DNA of 64,000 nt, taken from contig NZ_UZWD01000009.1 in NCBI RefSeq assembly GCF_900631955.1, forward strand, positions 112,523-176,522, read 5' to 3'. Source of the DNA: Devosia equisanguinis. GTDB taxonomy: Bacteria > Pseudomonadota > Alphaproteobacteria > Rhizobiales > Devosiaceae. Within the stretch, counting starts at the first letter, position 1; every line of letters begins with the position of its first letter. Both the position numbers and the translations under genes were made by a program. Under the pieces are notes generated by a model. That model was not told the origin of the DNA. It ran no database searches and was given only the letters and a program-made list of their open reading frames with translations. Of the stretch, positions 9,462 to 17,680 are shown one piece after another.

Positions 9462-9896
9462 TCAAGCCTCCCCTTCGGGCGCATCGGCCCAATAGCCCGT
9501 TTCCCCGCCGCACCAGCCCATGGGCTTGGTATAGTCGAGTGCCTCCCACATCAGCGCATCGGTATAGGTGACGACGGTGTCGTCGGCGGCAAGGCCGGTG
9601 TACCACTGGCCAATGATGCGGCTTTCGAGTGTGCTGTCGCTGCCGCCTTTCGCGAGTGCGGCGAGGTCGGCCCCAAGTCCCTCGTCCAGCAGGTGTTGGA
9701 GATAATCGGCACCATACTGATCCGATGGGCTTGCGCCGCCGCCCAACAGGCGCTCGGACAAGGCCATGAATTCATCCAGGCTCACCTCTTCGGCAGCGAA
9801 CCCGCCCTGTGCCAGGACGAGACCGAGGGCGGTGCCACTGCCCCAGGCCAGAACTTGCCGCCGCGTGAGGCTGCCGGCGCGATGATAGCGTATCAT
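9462..9896 (-). CDS. Sugar dehydrogenase complex small subunit with Tat signal
   Basis: This 144-residue protein starts with a twin-arginine leader (LTRRQVLAWGSG followed by a hydrophobic stretch, residues 10-35) and then a small helical domain ending in WCGGETGYW. It matches the small (gamma) subunit of FAD-dependent sugar/gluconate dehydrogenases, which by known family behaviour folds with the catalytic subunit and carries it across the inner membrane by the Tat route. The ATG at 9896 has AGGGAG upstream; a much longer open frame continues upstream through the start of pdeM but is not coding. It is the first gene of a two-gene operon. Confidence 0.8.
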   Translation of the reverse strand: MIRYHRAGSLTRRQVLAWGSGTALGLVLAQGGFAAEEVSLDEFMALSERLLGGGASPSDQYGADYLQHLLDEGLGADLAALAKGGSDSTLESRIIGQWYTGLAADDTVVTYTDALMWEALDYTKPMGWCGGETGYWADAPEGEA

Positions 9897-10046
9897 GCTG
9901 TCGTCTCCCTTTTGGCCAAGGCTATGCGCTTGCCCGCCTCGAATTGGTAAAGATGATTGCGGCAATGCACACCTCGTTTGAGAACATAAGGCGAATCTGC
10001 TAGATGCGGGAAAGGCTCGGGGCCACAGTGATTTGCGCAGGCGCGG

Positions 10047-10754
10047 TTGAACTACTCCTATTCCATAGCCGAACAGACGGAGACCGCCTTGCTGCGCTTT
10101 GCCGGGCAGAACTTTGAGCCGCTGCCCTCGGGCGGGCTGTTCTGGCACGCCCAATCCACTCTCCTTGTCGCCGACCTTCATTTCGAGAAAATGGCCAGCT
10201 TTGCCCGCCGCGGGCAGATGCTGCCGCCCTATGATACCGGCATGACGCTCAGTCGGCTGGAAGCCGACATGCGGCGCACCGGCGCCCGACGCCTGGTGTC
10301 GCTGGGCGACACGTTCCATCGCGCCGATTCCAGCGCCTTGTTGACCCAGGCCGACCGGCTGCGGCTTGATACGCTGGTAGAGACCGCCGAGTGCATCTGG
10401 CTGTCGGGCAATCATGATCCGGCGCCGCACGCCATCGGCGGCACCTGCCTGCCGGAGCTGACGCTCTCCGGCCTCACCTTCGTGCACGAGCCGCGCAAGG
10501 GCCAGACGGGAGTCATTTCAGGCCATCTGCACCCCGCCGCGCGTATCGCCGTTGAGGGACGCTCGACGCGAAAGCCATGCTTCGTACATGACAACAGGCT
10601 GATGATCCTGCCCGCTTACGGCGCTTCGACCGGGGCAATCAACATCATGTCGCCGCCCTTTGTCGGGCTTTTTCACTGGCCGGCGCTGGAAGTGACCATG
10701 CTGGGTCGAGACCGCACCTATCCGGTGCCGATCAAGCGCCTGGTACGGGGATAA
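10047..10754 (+). CDS. pdeM: Ligase-associated DNA damage response endonuclease/phosphoesterase PdeM
   Basis: The protein (235 residues) is a calcineurin-like metallophosphoesterase. Metal-ligand motifs are visible in order: VADLHFEK, SLGDTFHR, LSGNHDP and ISGHLHP. Its length and the block LLPPYDTGMTLSRLE match the PdeM family encoded beside Lhr-like helicases and ATP-dependent ligases. The start is a TTG at 10047, the first possible start after an in-frame stop at 10029; the ribosome site is weak. It is normally adjacent to the helicase, and here the oppositely oriented dehydrogenase pair lies between them. Confidence 0.9.
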   Translation: MNYSYSIAEQTETALLRFAGQNFEPLPSGGLFWHAQSTLLVADLHFEKMASFARRGQMLPPYDTGMTLSRLEADMRRTGARRLVSLGDTFHRADSSALLTQADRLRLDTLVETAECIWLSGNHDPAPHAIGGTCLPELTLSGLTFVHEPRKGQTGVISGHLHPAARIAVEGRSTRKPCFVHDNRLMILPAYGASTGAINIMSPPFVGLFHWPALEVTMLGRDRTYPVPIKRLVRG

Positions 10755-10763
10755 GCGCAGGTC

Positions 10764-11522
10764 TCAGCGCCTGAAGATCACGCCGCCTAGCCAGCCGGTA
10801 AACAGCGCCAGCGCCACGCAGGCGAGGCCGTAAAGCAACGGAAACTGCGTCGCCGATTGCGCGAGGAAACGCTCGAAGCCGATCTTGCGCACGGCAAAGC
10901 CCTCCGACTTGCGGGCAATGATCTCGCCATTCTTGAACACATAGGTCTGGGCGATATAGGGCCCGGGCGGCGCATTGCTGGGCAGGGTCAGCTGGGCGGA
11001 ATAGAAGGTGTCGGACAGAAAGTTCACGCCGCTTTCCTGCACGCCGAAGAGCTGTTCCTGCGTCATCAGGCGAATGAGCTCGCGACCGAAGGTCAGGGTT
11101 TTGACCAGTCCGGATGCGTTCGGCGCCATGGCGTAGGATTCGGGCAGGATCAGATTGTCAGTCAGCGTGGTGAGCGTCGTGATATCGCCCAGGCGGGTGC
11201 TGGACAGAACGTGGAAATAGCTTGGAAACCGGCGGAACGTCACCTGGTCGGTGTTGAGCCAGATGCCAAAATTGTGGGTCTTTTCGCGCGCCACCCTGTC
11301 CTGCGTCGGTCCGAGAATGACCACGACCACATGAAACGGGCCTTCGACGTAACGCTGTTCGGCTCCCGCGTCGGGCGCGATATTGCCGAAAAACGTCATG
11401 CGCTCGCCATCGAAGCTGGAGGTGATTTCGACGGTTTCGTTGGACAGCGTCGAGACGAGCCGCGCCGCGGTGGCGGGCAAGCTGAGACAAAGGCCGAAAA
11501 GCAGGACCAGCAGCGCTCTCAT
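10764..11522 (-). CDS. TIGR02186 family membrane-anchored protein
   Basis: The 252-residue protein has an N-terminal signal peptide (RALLVLLFGLCLSLPATAA), an extracytoplasmic domain with the start VSTLSNETVEITSSFDGERM, and one C-terminal transmembrane helix LLYGLACVALALFTGWLGG. This matches the TIGR02186 family, which is found next to TauE/SafE-type exporters and has no assigned activity. The ATG overlaps the stop of the exporter gene by four bases (ATGA), so the pair is coupled. The domain may help the exporter on the periplasmic side, which is an inference from gene pairing only. Confidence 0.8.
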   Translation of the reverse strand: MRALLVLLFGLCLSLPATAARLVSTLSNETVEITSSFDGERMTFFGNIAPDAGAEQRYVEGPFHVVVVILGPTQDRVAREKTHNFGIWLNTDQVTFRRFPSYFHVLSSTRLGDITTLTTLTDNLILPESYAMAPNASGLVKTLTFGRELIRLMTQEQLFGVQESGVNFLSDTFYSAQLTLPSNAPPGPYIAQTYVFKNGEIIARKSEGFAVRKIGFERFLAQSATQFPLLYGLACVALALFTGWLGGVIFRR

Positions 11523-12463
11523 CGCGCCCCTCCGATCACCGCCATGCTGAACACATCGCTTGGCGTCAGCGTCAGCGACAGGCCGAAGCGAATAGCGACG
11601 GCCAGAACCAGCAGCGCCAAGAGTCCGCGCAATTGCTCGCCGCGCAGATGCTTGCCGGCAGCGGCGCCGAACTGCGCGCCGGCCGTGCCCCCCACCATCA
11701 GGCAGAAGGCGAGCAGAATATCGACGCTCTGGCTCTGCACGGCATGGAGCACGGTGGTTACCGCCATCATCGCCACGACTTGGGCCAGCGAGGTGCCAAT
11801 CACCACATTGCCCGGTACGCGCAGCAGATAGACCAGTGCCGGCACCATGATGAAGCCGCCGCCAATCCCCAGCAATGCGCCGACAAAGCCGATGAAGACG
11901 CCGATAACCAATACCGGCAGCACGCTGATATAGAGCCGGCTCTTCTTGAAACGCACGCGCCATGGCAGGCCATGGATCCAGCTGTGCTGGTTGGGCAGGC
12001 GCTCGCGCACCACAATGCCCTTGCGCTGCTTGATCAGCGAGCGCACCGATTCCTGCAGCATCAGCACGCCGACGAAGCCGAGCAGGATGAGGAAGCCCAG
12101 AGAAATGAACAGGTCGAGCTGGCCGGCACTGCTCAAGAGCGAGAAGGCGGCTACGCCCCCGAAGGCTCCCAGAATACTGGACAGGATCAGATACATTGCC
12201 AGATGCAGGTCGATGCCGCCGCGTCGATAATGGCTCAGCGCACCCGAGGAGGAGGCCGCCACCACCTGGCCGGTCACCGAGGCGACGGCCACCGAAGTCG
12301 GCACACCCGAAAAGATCAGCAGTGGGGTCAACAGGAATCCGCCACCGACGCCAAACAGGCCCGACAGGAAGCCGACCGCCCCTCCAATCCCCACGAGAAA
12401 GAAGAGGTTCACGGAAAGCTCGGCGATTGGCAGATAGATCTGCAAACCCTTGGGTCCCGTCAA
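11519..12463 (-). CDS. TauE/SafE family sulfite or organosulfonate exporter
   Basis: This is a polytopic membrane protein of about 314 residues with two repeated halves, each opening with a glycine-rich segment: SGLFGVGGGFLLTPLL and ALLGIGGGFIMVPALV. This duplicated motif defines the TauE/SafE family, whose members export sulfur-containing anions; the substrate here is not known. The conserved N-terminus QIYLPIAELSVN begins shortly after the first possible start. Both candidate starts are TTG (12463, or 12445 just before QIYLP), and neither has a convincing ribosome site. The gene is upstream of and coupled to the TIGR02186 gene. Confidence 0.85.
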   Translation of the reverse strand: MTGPKGLQIYLPIAELSVNLFFLVGIGGAVGFLSGLFGVGGGFLLTPLLIFSGVPTSVAVASVTGQVVAASSSGALSHYRRGGIDLHLAMYLILSSILGAFGGVAAFSLLSSAGQLDLFISLGFLILLGFVGVLMLQESVRSLIKQRKGIVVRERLPNQHSWIHGLPWRVRFKKSRLYISVLPVLVIGVFIGFVGALLGIGGGFIMVPALVYLLRVPGNVVIGTSLAQVVAMMAVTTVLHAVQSQSVDILLAFCLMVGGTAGAQFGAAAGKHLRGEQLRGLLALLVLAVAIRFGLSLTLTPSDVFSMAVIGGAR

Positions 12464-12527
12464 AATGCGTTACGGCGGCCATCTTAGGAGATGGTCCGTC
12501 AACAAGAGGTCAAGGCCCCGGCGAATA

Positions 12528-12560
12528 TAAGAAAAATGACCCGAACCGAGGTTCGGGTCA
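12528..12560 (-). terminator. Rho-independent terminator after the PodJ-like gene
   Basis: A perfect ten-base stem (12537-12546 with 12551-12560, loop CGAG) is followed on the minus strand by TTTTTCTTAT. It lies about 125 bases beyond the stop of the large minus-strand gene and before the TauE-family gene. Confidence 0.8.
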
Positions 12561-12685
12561 CGGTCGGCTCATGTTAGATCGGTTCGTATGGACACCGCAA
12601 CCGTCCGGGCGCTTAAAACGCGTCGAAACAAGGATTTAACGTATTCCTGTCGCCATTGCCGACGACAGGAAAGCGCCTTTCCCGC

Positions 12686-15600
12686 TTACACCGGCTGGCT
12701 GCCGAGAACGGCCAGAAGGCGCGGATTGACCTTGCCGCTTTCGCTCATGCCGGTACCGCGCTCGAAGTCGCGGATGGCCTGCATCGTCTTGGGGCCTGGA
12801 AGTCCATCGGGCGAGCCAACATCAAAACCGAGGCGGTTCAGCGCCTGCTGAACGCGCAGTACCACGTCCTTGTTGGCAATGGCTTCGCCCGGATCAAACG
12901 TGCTCATCCAGGTGCCGATGGGTGCAAAGTTGGCCGCCAGCTCGATGGATTGCGGACTCCAGGCCTTGACCGTGTCGTTGACCCGGCCGACGGCCTCGGC
13001 GGTCAGTGACTTGGCGATATCGTCGCGGGCCTGCGCGGCATCCTTGTCGCCGCTGCGGGCGGCCAGCGAGAACCACTTGTAGGACTGCTCGAAATCCTGC
13101 TCCACGCCCAAACCGCGCGCATAGAGCATGCCCAGGTTGAACTGGCTGTCGGTCATGCCCCGGTTTGCGGCCTGGGTAAACCACTCGGCGGCGGACTCGA
13201 ACTGCTGGTCACCCAGTTGCCCGCCGGCATAGAGCGCCGCCAGATTGTGCATGGCCATGCGGTTGCCCGCTTCCGCCGCACGCTGGTACCAGAGACGGGC
13301 CTGCTCGACATCCTTCTCGACGCCCGTACCGGCCTCGTAAAGATTGCCCAGCCGATATTGCGCGGGCACGAAACCCTGCGCGGCGGAGCGCTCATACCAT
13401 TTGGCGGCCTCGCCATAATTCTGCTCGACCGCGCGGCCCTCCGTGTAGATGGCAGCGATCTCGAACTGGGCGCGGGCGTCGCCATCAGCAGCGGCCTGGC
13501 GCAGCGGTTCGGGTCCAAGCGCCTCCGGCGGCAGCTCGAAGGTTTCGGGCGCCGTGTTGGCAGCGGCGCCAGGCGGAACCGTGGGGTCACTGCTCTCGGC
13601 CGCAGACGATGCATCAATCAGCAGGGAAGGTGGCATTGGCGGGGTGGTCGCAGCGCGCGAGAAGGTCATCGGCGCGCCGGGATTGATCGATCCGACAGCG
13701 GTCGTGTCGATCATGTCGATCACCCGCGGCGGCACGGACGACTGATCGTCTGACGCGGGCGGATTGCTCGAGGCCTCGGGAGCCGTGCTGCTCTGGCTGG
13801 CCAGGGCGGCGGGTGCCGAATTGGTGCTCATGCGCTGCATGACCAAGTTGAGGGCGAGCATTGAGACAGCGACCAGCGTCGCGGCCAGCAGCAGCGGGCG
13901 GCGATGGCGCGTCAGGAAGCTCTCGCTTGCCTCACCACTGTCTGCATCGATTGGCGCCTGCTTGACCTTGGGCGCCTTTGGCTCCTTCGGGGGTTTGGGC
14001 GGCTTGGGTTCGCGCCTGGGCTTGGCAACGGGTGCGGTAACAGCCTCAACCGGAGGTGCGGCCGCCGCGGACATTGCGACTGCGGCATCCGTCTCGGCCC
14101 CGGCATCCTTTTTCGGCATCACGCGGGCAAGGGCACGGCCGAACAGGGAATTCGTCTCGACCGGGGCGGCGGTCTGCTCCTGCCGGGCGCGCTGGGCGCG
14201 GCGCGCGGCTGCGACGAACGTGCTGGTGCTCGACGCTGGCACGACGGGCTCGGCATTGCCCATGAGCGGAGCGGCTGAAGAGGCCGGAGGCGCAAATGGG
14301 TCGCGTTCGGTCGAGGCAAAGCTCGACTGCGGACGGGGCGGGCGTTCAACCTGGTTTGGATCAAAGCGCGGCGCAGCCGGTTGCGAAACGGAAGCGGGCA
14401 CTTCAGCGGCCGGACGCGGCCGGGCAGCGGCCTTGGCGGCAAGAGCCGAACGCACTGGCGCCGTATCCTTGAAGCCGGGATCGACCAGCGGTTTGTCGTC
14501 TGCAGGATTGTTCGGCATGGAGTCGCTGCGGTCGCGCGACAGGTTGGCCAGCATGCTGTCGAGGGCATTTTTCTGCTCTTCGGCACGCAACTCGCTATCG
14601 AGCGCCTCGTCGGTCTCGAAGGCAGCGACCCGGGCGGGCTGTTGCTTGGCCGGACGCGGTGGTGTGGCTGTGCCCTCGATCCGGCCGCTGAGCACCGCTT
14701 CCAGACGTGCCAGGCGTTCAGAGGTGTCCTTGCCGGTGGTGTTAAGCAAGGCGGTCATGCGCTGTTCGAGCGCATCGATCTGGGTGTCACTGCCCTGGCG
14801 CTGTGTCAGCGGGGCCGAGCGCGCCACGGCCTCGGAGGTTCTGGTGGCCACGAGATCGGCAAGCGCTTCGTAGTCGGGCGTCTTGCCGGCCGAGCGGATC
14901 AAGCCGCTCAATCGGTCCTCAATGCTCTTGAGGCTTTCGGGGCCGAACATGGCGACCGGAGCCGGAACCTTGCGGGCCATGGCTTCGCTGGTGCGCTCGG
15001 CGACCAGGGAGGCCAGCGATTCAAAGTCGGGGCGGTCCTCGACCGCGGAGTAGAGCCGCGCGAGCCCGTCCAACTGGGCGCCAGCATCATCCATGCGCGT
15101 CATCAGCGACTTCAGTTGGTTCTCGACCATGCTGGTGTCAACAGGTGAGAGCTTGTCGCTCAGCGCCTCGATCTGGCTCTCGAGCCGCAGGAAACGCGGC
15201 TCCATGGTCTGCATGATGGCGCCGCGCAGCGCGGCGATGTCGCCCTTGAGGGCGTGCACTTCGCCATCGGAACTGTCGATCCCCTCCAGCCGCTCGGCCA
15301 GCGATTCGATGCGGTTCATCAGCGTCGAGGGCGCCGCACCATTGTCTTTCATCGCCTGAGTAAAGGCAGCCATTTCGCTGGTCAGCCGCTCGAAGTCGCC
15401 GCTCGACAGCGCCACGTTGCGCTCGATGGCGTCGATGCGATCATAGACGTTGCGGACGCTTTCTTCGATCGAATGCATGGCCGGGGCCAGCTTGTCGGCC
15501 GCGTCCGTCCTGGGCTGGCTGGCGCGCAGCGTCTCGCGATCGATCTCGCGTTCCATCTGCTGGGCCTGCAGTTCGGCCAGCTTGGCAACGGTGGCCGAAA

Positions 15601-16267
15601 CGTCGTCGAGACGGGCATTGACCGCGCCGAGATCGACCTTGGGGGCATCTTCGATCATGGCGCCGAGCGCCGCGATCTGGGTCTCGAGGCGCTTGACCTG
15701 GCCGGTTTCGCCGACGGCGCCGGCCAAAAGCTCCACTACATGGGTCAACTGTTCGACCTGGCTTGCCACCTCGCGCACATGGCCACCATTGGAGCGTTGT
15801 GTCTTGAGTTCCCCCTCGAGGCGCTCGAGCCTTTGGCTCATGCCGCCGATAAGGCCGCCCAGTTCGCGGAAATCGGGCACGATATCGGAAGCACGCCTTC
15901 CGTTGGCGGCAAGGGTCATCGGCCCTTGGCGGCTGCGGATTTCGGCGATGGCAGCGGTCAGGTCGTCCTGCGGCTCAGCCAGGGGGCCGGCATCGCGTTC
16001 GTTGAACCGGTCCACCGCGCGCTTGACCGACCGAAGCGCATCGCGTCGCCGCGAGCTGGATTCGGGACTGCCGCCGACCTGATCGCGCAGATGTCGTACC
16101 CGCTGCGCCAGGCCGCTCATCGCCGGTTCAGGGGCCTCAACCTGGCCATATCGGCTCTCGACCTGGTCGAGCAGCGCGACCAGTTCACCACGCAGCGCAT
16201 GCCACTCCCCGGCGCTGGGGTCGTGGGCCGTGTCGGCATAGTCCGGATTCGGATAGGCGCGGGCCAT
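12686..16267 (-). CDS. podJ: PodJ-like polar localization protein
   Basis: The 1193-residue protein has the layout of PodJ: a long cytoplasmic coiled-coil half (about residues 60-520), a proline- and alanine-rich linker with a basic stretch before the membrane, one transmembrane helix (about 790-813), then a periplasmic part with Sel1 repeats (about 920-1080, for example AAKWYERSAAQG and ARLWYQRAAEAG) and a C-terminal peptidoglycan-binding domain (about 1130-1185, QQALNRLGFDVGSPDG). In Caulobacter and Agrobacterium PodJ marks the new pole and directs pilus and growth-pole assembly. A tad pilus locus lies 25 kb away. The gene ends in a strong terminator and faces a response regulator gene. The coiled coil diverges fast, so the orthology claim rests mainly on architecture. 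Confidence 0.75.
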   Translation of the reverse strand: MARAYPNPDYADTAHDPSAGEWHALRGELVALLDQVESRYGQVEAPEPAMSGLAQRVRHLRDQVGGSPESSSRRRDALRSVKRAVDRFNERDAGPLAEPQDDLTAAIAEIRSRQGPMTLAANGRRASDIVPDFRELGGLIGGMSQRLERLEGELKTQRSNGGHVREVASQVEQLTHVVELLAGAVGETGQVKRLETQIAALGAMIEDAPKVDLGAVNARLDDVSATVAKLAELQAQQMEREIDRETLRASQPRTDAADKLAPAMHSIEESVRNVYDRIDAIERNVALSSGDFERLTSEMAAFTQAMKDNGAAPSTLMNRIESLAERLEGIDSSDGEVHALKGDIAALRGAIMQTMEPRFLRLESQIEALSDKLSPVDTSMVENQLKSLMTRMDDAGAQLDGLARLYSAVEDRPDFESLASLVAERTSEAMARKVPAPVAMFGPESLKSIEDRLSGLIRSAGKTPDYEALADLVATRTSEAVARSAPLTQRQGSDTQIDALEQRMTALLNTTGKDTSERLARLEAVLSGRIEGTATPPRPAKQQPARVAAFETDEALDSELRAEEQKNALDSMLANLSRDRSDSMPNNPADDKPLVDPGFKDTAPVRSALAAKAAARPRPAAEVPASVSQPAAPRFDPNQVERPPRPQSSFASTERDPFAPPASSAAPLMGNAEPVVPASSTSTFVAAARRAQRARQEQTAAPVETNSLFGRALARVMPKKDAGAETDAAVAMSAAAAPPVEAVTAPVAKPRREPKPPKPPKEPKAPKVKQAPIDADSGEASESFLTRHRRPLLLAATLVAVSMLALNLVMQRMSTNSAPAALASQSSTAPEASSNPPASDDQSSVPPRVIDMIDTTAVGSINPGAPMTFSRAATTPPMPPSLLIDASSAAESSDPTVPPGAAANTAPETFELPPEALGPEPLRQAAADGDARAQFEIAAIYTEGRAVEQNYGEAAKWYERSAAQGFVPAQYRLGNLYEAGTGVEKDVEQARLWYQRAAEAGNRMAMHNLAALYAGGQLGDQQFESAAEWFTQAANRGMTDSQFNLGMLYARGLGVEQDFEQSYKWFSLAARSGDKDAAQARDDIAKSLTAEAVGRVNDTVKAWSPQSIELAANFAPIGTWMSTFDPGEAIANKDVVLRVQQALNRLGFDVGSPDGLPGPKTMQAIRDFERGTGMSESGKVNPRLLAVLGSQPV

Positions 16268-16444
16268 GGTAAGTCCCTGTCAGCAAAAGACGGTTCCCCC
16301 GCGATTCAACACGAAGGTCTAACGGCTACTCTTGAGAAAACATGGTAAAGAAGCCGTTAAGCATTGCTGCAATATGCAAGAGCCACGGGCTGGATTCGTT
16401 AATTTTCCGGTTTAATAGAATATCGCAGGGGAGTTGGGGCCTAT

Positions 16445-17116
16445 ATGACGCGCCGCCGTATCATCATTGTCGACGATCATCCGCTGTTTCGGGCCGCGCT
16501 GCGGCAGACGCTTGCGGGCGGTGATGCCACGGTCAGTGTCGAGGAAGCTGGCGATCTCAACAGCCTGAGCGCCGCGCTCGATGCCGACCGCGATTGCGAC
16601 CTGGTGCTGCTCGATCTCAATATGCCGGGCGTGCGCGGCTTTTCGGGCCTGCTGCTGCTGCGTGCGCAATATCCCGATATTCCGGTGATGATCATCTCGG
16701 CGGTGGAGGACTCCACCGTGGTGCGCCGCGCCTTCGAGCTGGGCGCTGCCGGCTATCTGCACAAATCCGAAGGCCCCACCGAAATCCGTCGCGCCATCGA
16801 GACTGTGCTCTCCGGTGAGGTTTTCGTTCCGGCGGGGACCACGCTGGGTGGCGAGGACGATCACACGGCGCTGATGAAGCGGCTGGCGACGCTGACGCCA
16901 CAACAGGTGCGCGTCCTGATGATGTTGAGCGATGGCCTCATGAACAAGCAGATCGCCTATGAGCTCACCATTTCCGAGGCGACGGTGAAGGCCCACGTCT
17001 CCGCCATCCTGCAAAAGCTCGATGTCGACAGTCGCACCCAGGCGGTGATCGCCGCCGCCCGCATCGAGGAAGGCCAGTTCGAGGCGCTGTTCTCGACCAG
17101 CGGCGACAAGAGCTGA
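16445..17116 (+). CDS. NarL/FixJ-type response regulator
   Basis: The 223-residue protein has an N-terminal receiver domain with the acidic pair DD (residues 10-11), phospho-acceptor Asp57 in LLDLNMP and the conserved lysine in YLHKSEG. A C-terminal LuxR-type helix-turn-helix follows, with TPQQVRVLMMLSDGLMNKQI and SEATVKAHVSAILQKL. It should bind DNA when phosphorylated. No histidine kinase is adjacent, so its sensor is unknown. It is transcribed away from the PodJ-like gene from a shared 177-base gap rich in TTAA motifs. Confidence 0.9.
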   Translation: MTRRRIIIVDDHPLFRAALRQTLAGGDATVSVEEAGDLNSLSAALDADRDCDLVLLDLNMPGVRGFSGLLLLRAQYPDIPVMIISAVEDSTVVRRAFELGAAGYLHKSEGPTEIRRAIETVLSGEVFVPAGTTLGGEDDHTALMKRLATLTPQQVRVLMMLSDGLMNKQIAYELTISEATVKAHVSAILQKLDVDSRTQAVIAAARIEEGQFEALFSTSGDKS

Positions 17117-17211
17117 CGCAAGCCCCGATTGCCGTTGAAAACGCCTTCGGGTCGGGGCAGTGCCTGCCTTGGCTGTGCTAGCGTCTTTTCAGGATTTCAG
17201 GAGACGCGGAC

Positions 17212-17610
17212 ATGAAGCCGGAAATTTCCATCATCACCATCGGTGTGGACGATCTCGAACGCGCCTTCGGCTTCTACCGCACGCTGTTCGATATCGGTGA
17301 CGACCAGATCGGGGCGGGGGAGGACCATGTCGCCTTCTTCTTCGACGACAAATTCTCCTTCGTGCTGTTCCCGCGCGAGCAGATCGCCCAGACTGCGGGA
17401 AAGCCGGAAGCCATTGCCGGCACGCCGGGTTTCGTCTTGAGCCATCGCGCCGAAAGTGCCGAGGCTGTTGATGCCATCCTGGATCGCGTTCTGCTGGCTG
17501 GTGGCGCCGTCCTGACCCCCGGCACGCAGTCCGAATGGGGATATTCTGCCTATTTCGAGGACAGCGAAGGCAATGTCTGGGAGCTGATGGCAACGCCGCC
17601 GGTCAACTGA
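17212..17610 (+). CDS. VOC (glyoxalase/bleomycin resistance) superfamily protein
   Basis: This 132-residue protein shows two beta-alpha-beta-beta-beta units. The first opens with ISIITIGVDDLERAFGFYRT and the second ends SAYFEDSEGNVWELMATP. That is the usual look of a single-chain VOC domain working as a dimer. The first typical metal-ligand histidine is replaced by isoleucine/threonine at the start, so a glyoxalase I activity is doubtful; a binding or antibiotic-sequestering role is equally possible. GGAG lies upstream of the ATG. It stands alone, convergent with the coiled-coil operon. Confidence 0.8.
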   Translation: MKPEISIITIGVDDLERAFGFYRTLFDIGDDQIGAGEDHVAFFFDDKFSFVLFPREQIAQTAGKPEAIAGTPGFVLSHRAESAEAVDAILDRVLLAGGAVLTPGTQSEWGYSAYFEDSEGNVWELMATPPVN

Positions 17611-17680
17611 TCAGTCCTCATCGTCCAGCAACAGCCAACCCGGCGCTGCCGCCAAGGCACCTGCGCGCGTTCACAACAGC

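Noticed and set aside
8067..9950. 627-codon plus-strand frame across the dehydrogenase genes
   Set aside because: Antisense to GMC and Tat subunit genes that have clear motifs; composition is a shadow effect.
10764..12482. A single 572-codon minus-strand frame spanning both the TIGR02186 gene and the exporter gene
   Set aside because: The upstream part is in the wrong frame for the TauE exporter; the real TIGR02186 start is the ATG at 11522.
17123..17158. GCCCCGA with TCGGGGC inverted repeat after the response regulator
   Set aside because: Loop too long and no T-tract; not a convincing terminator.
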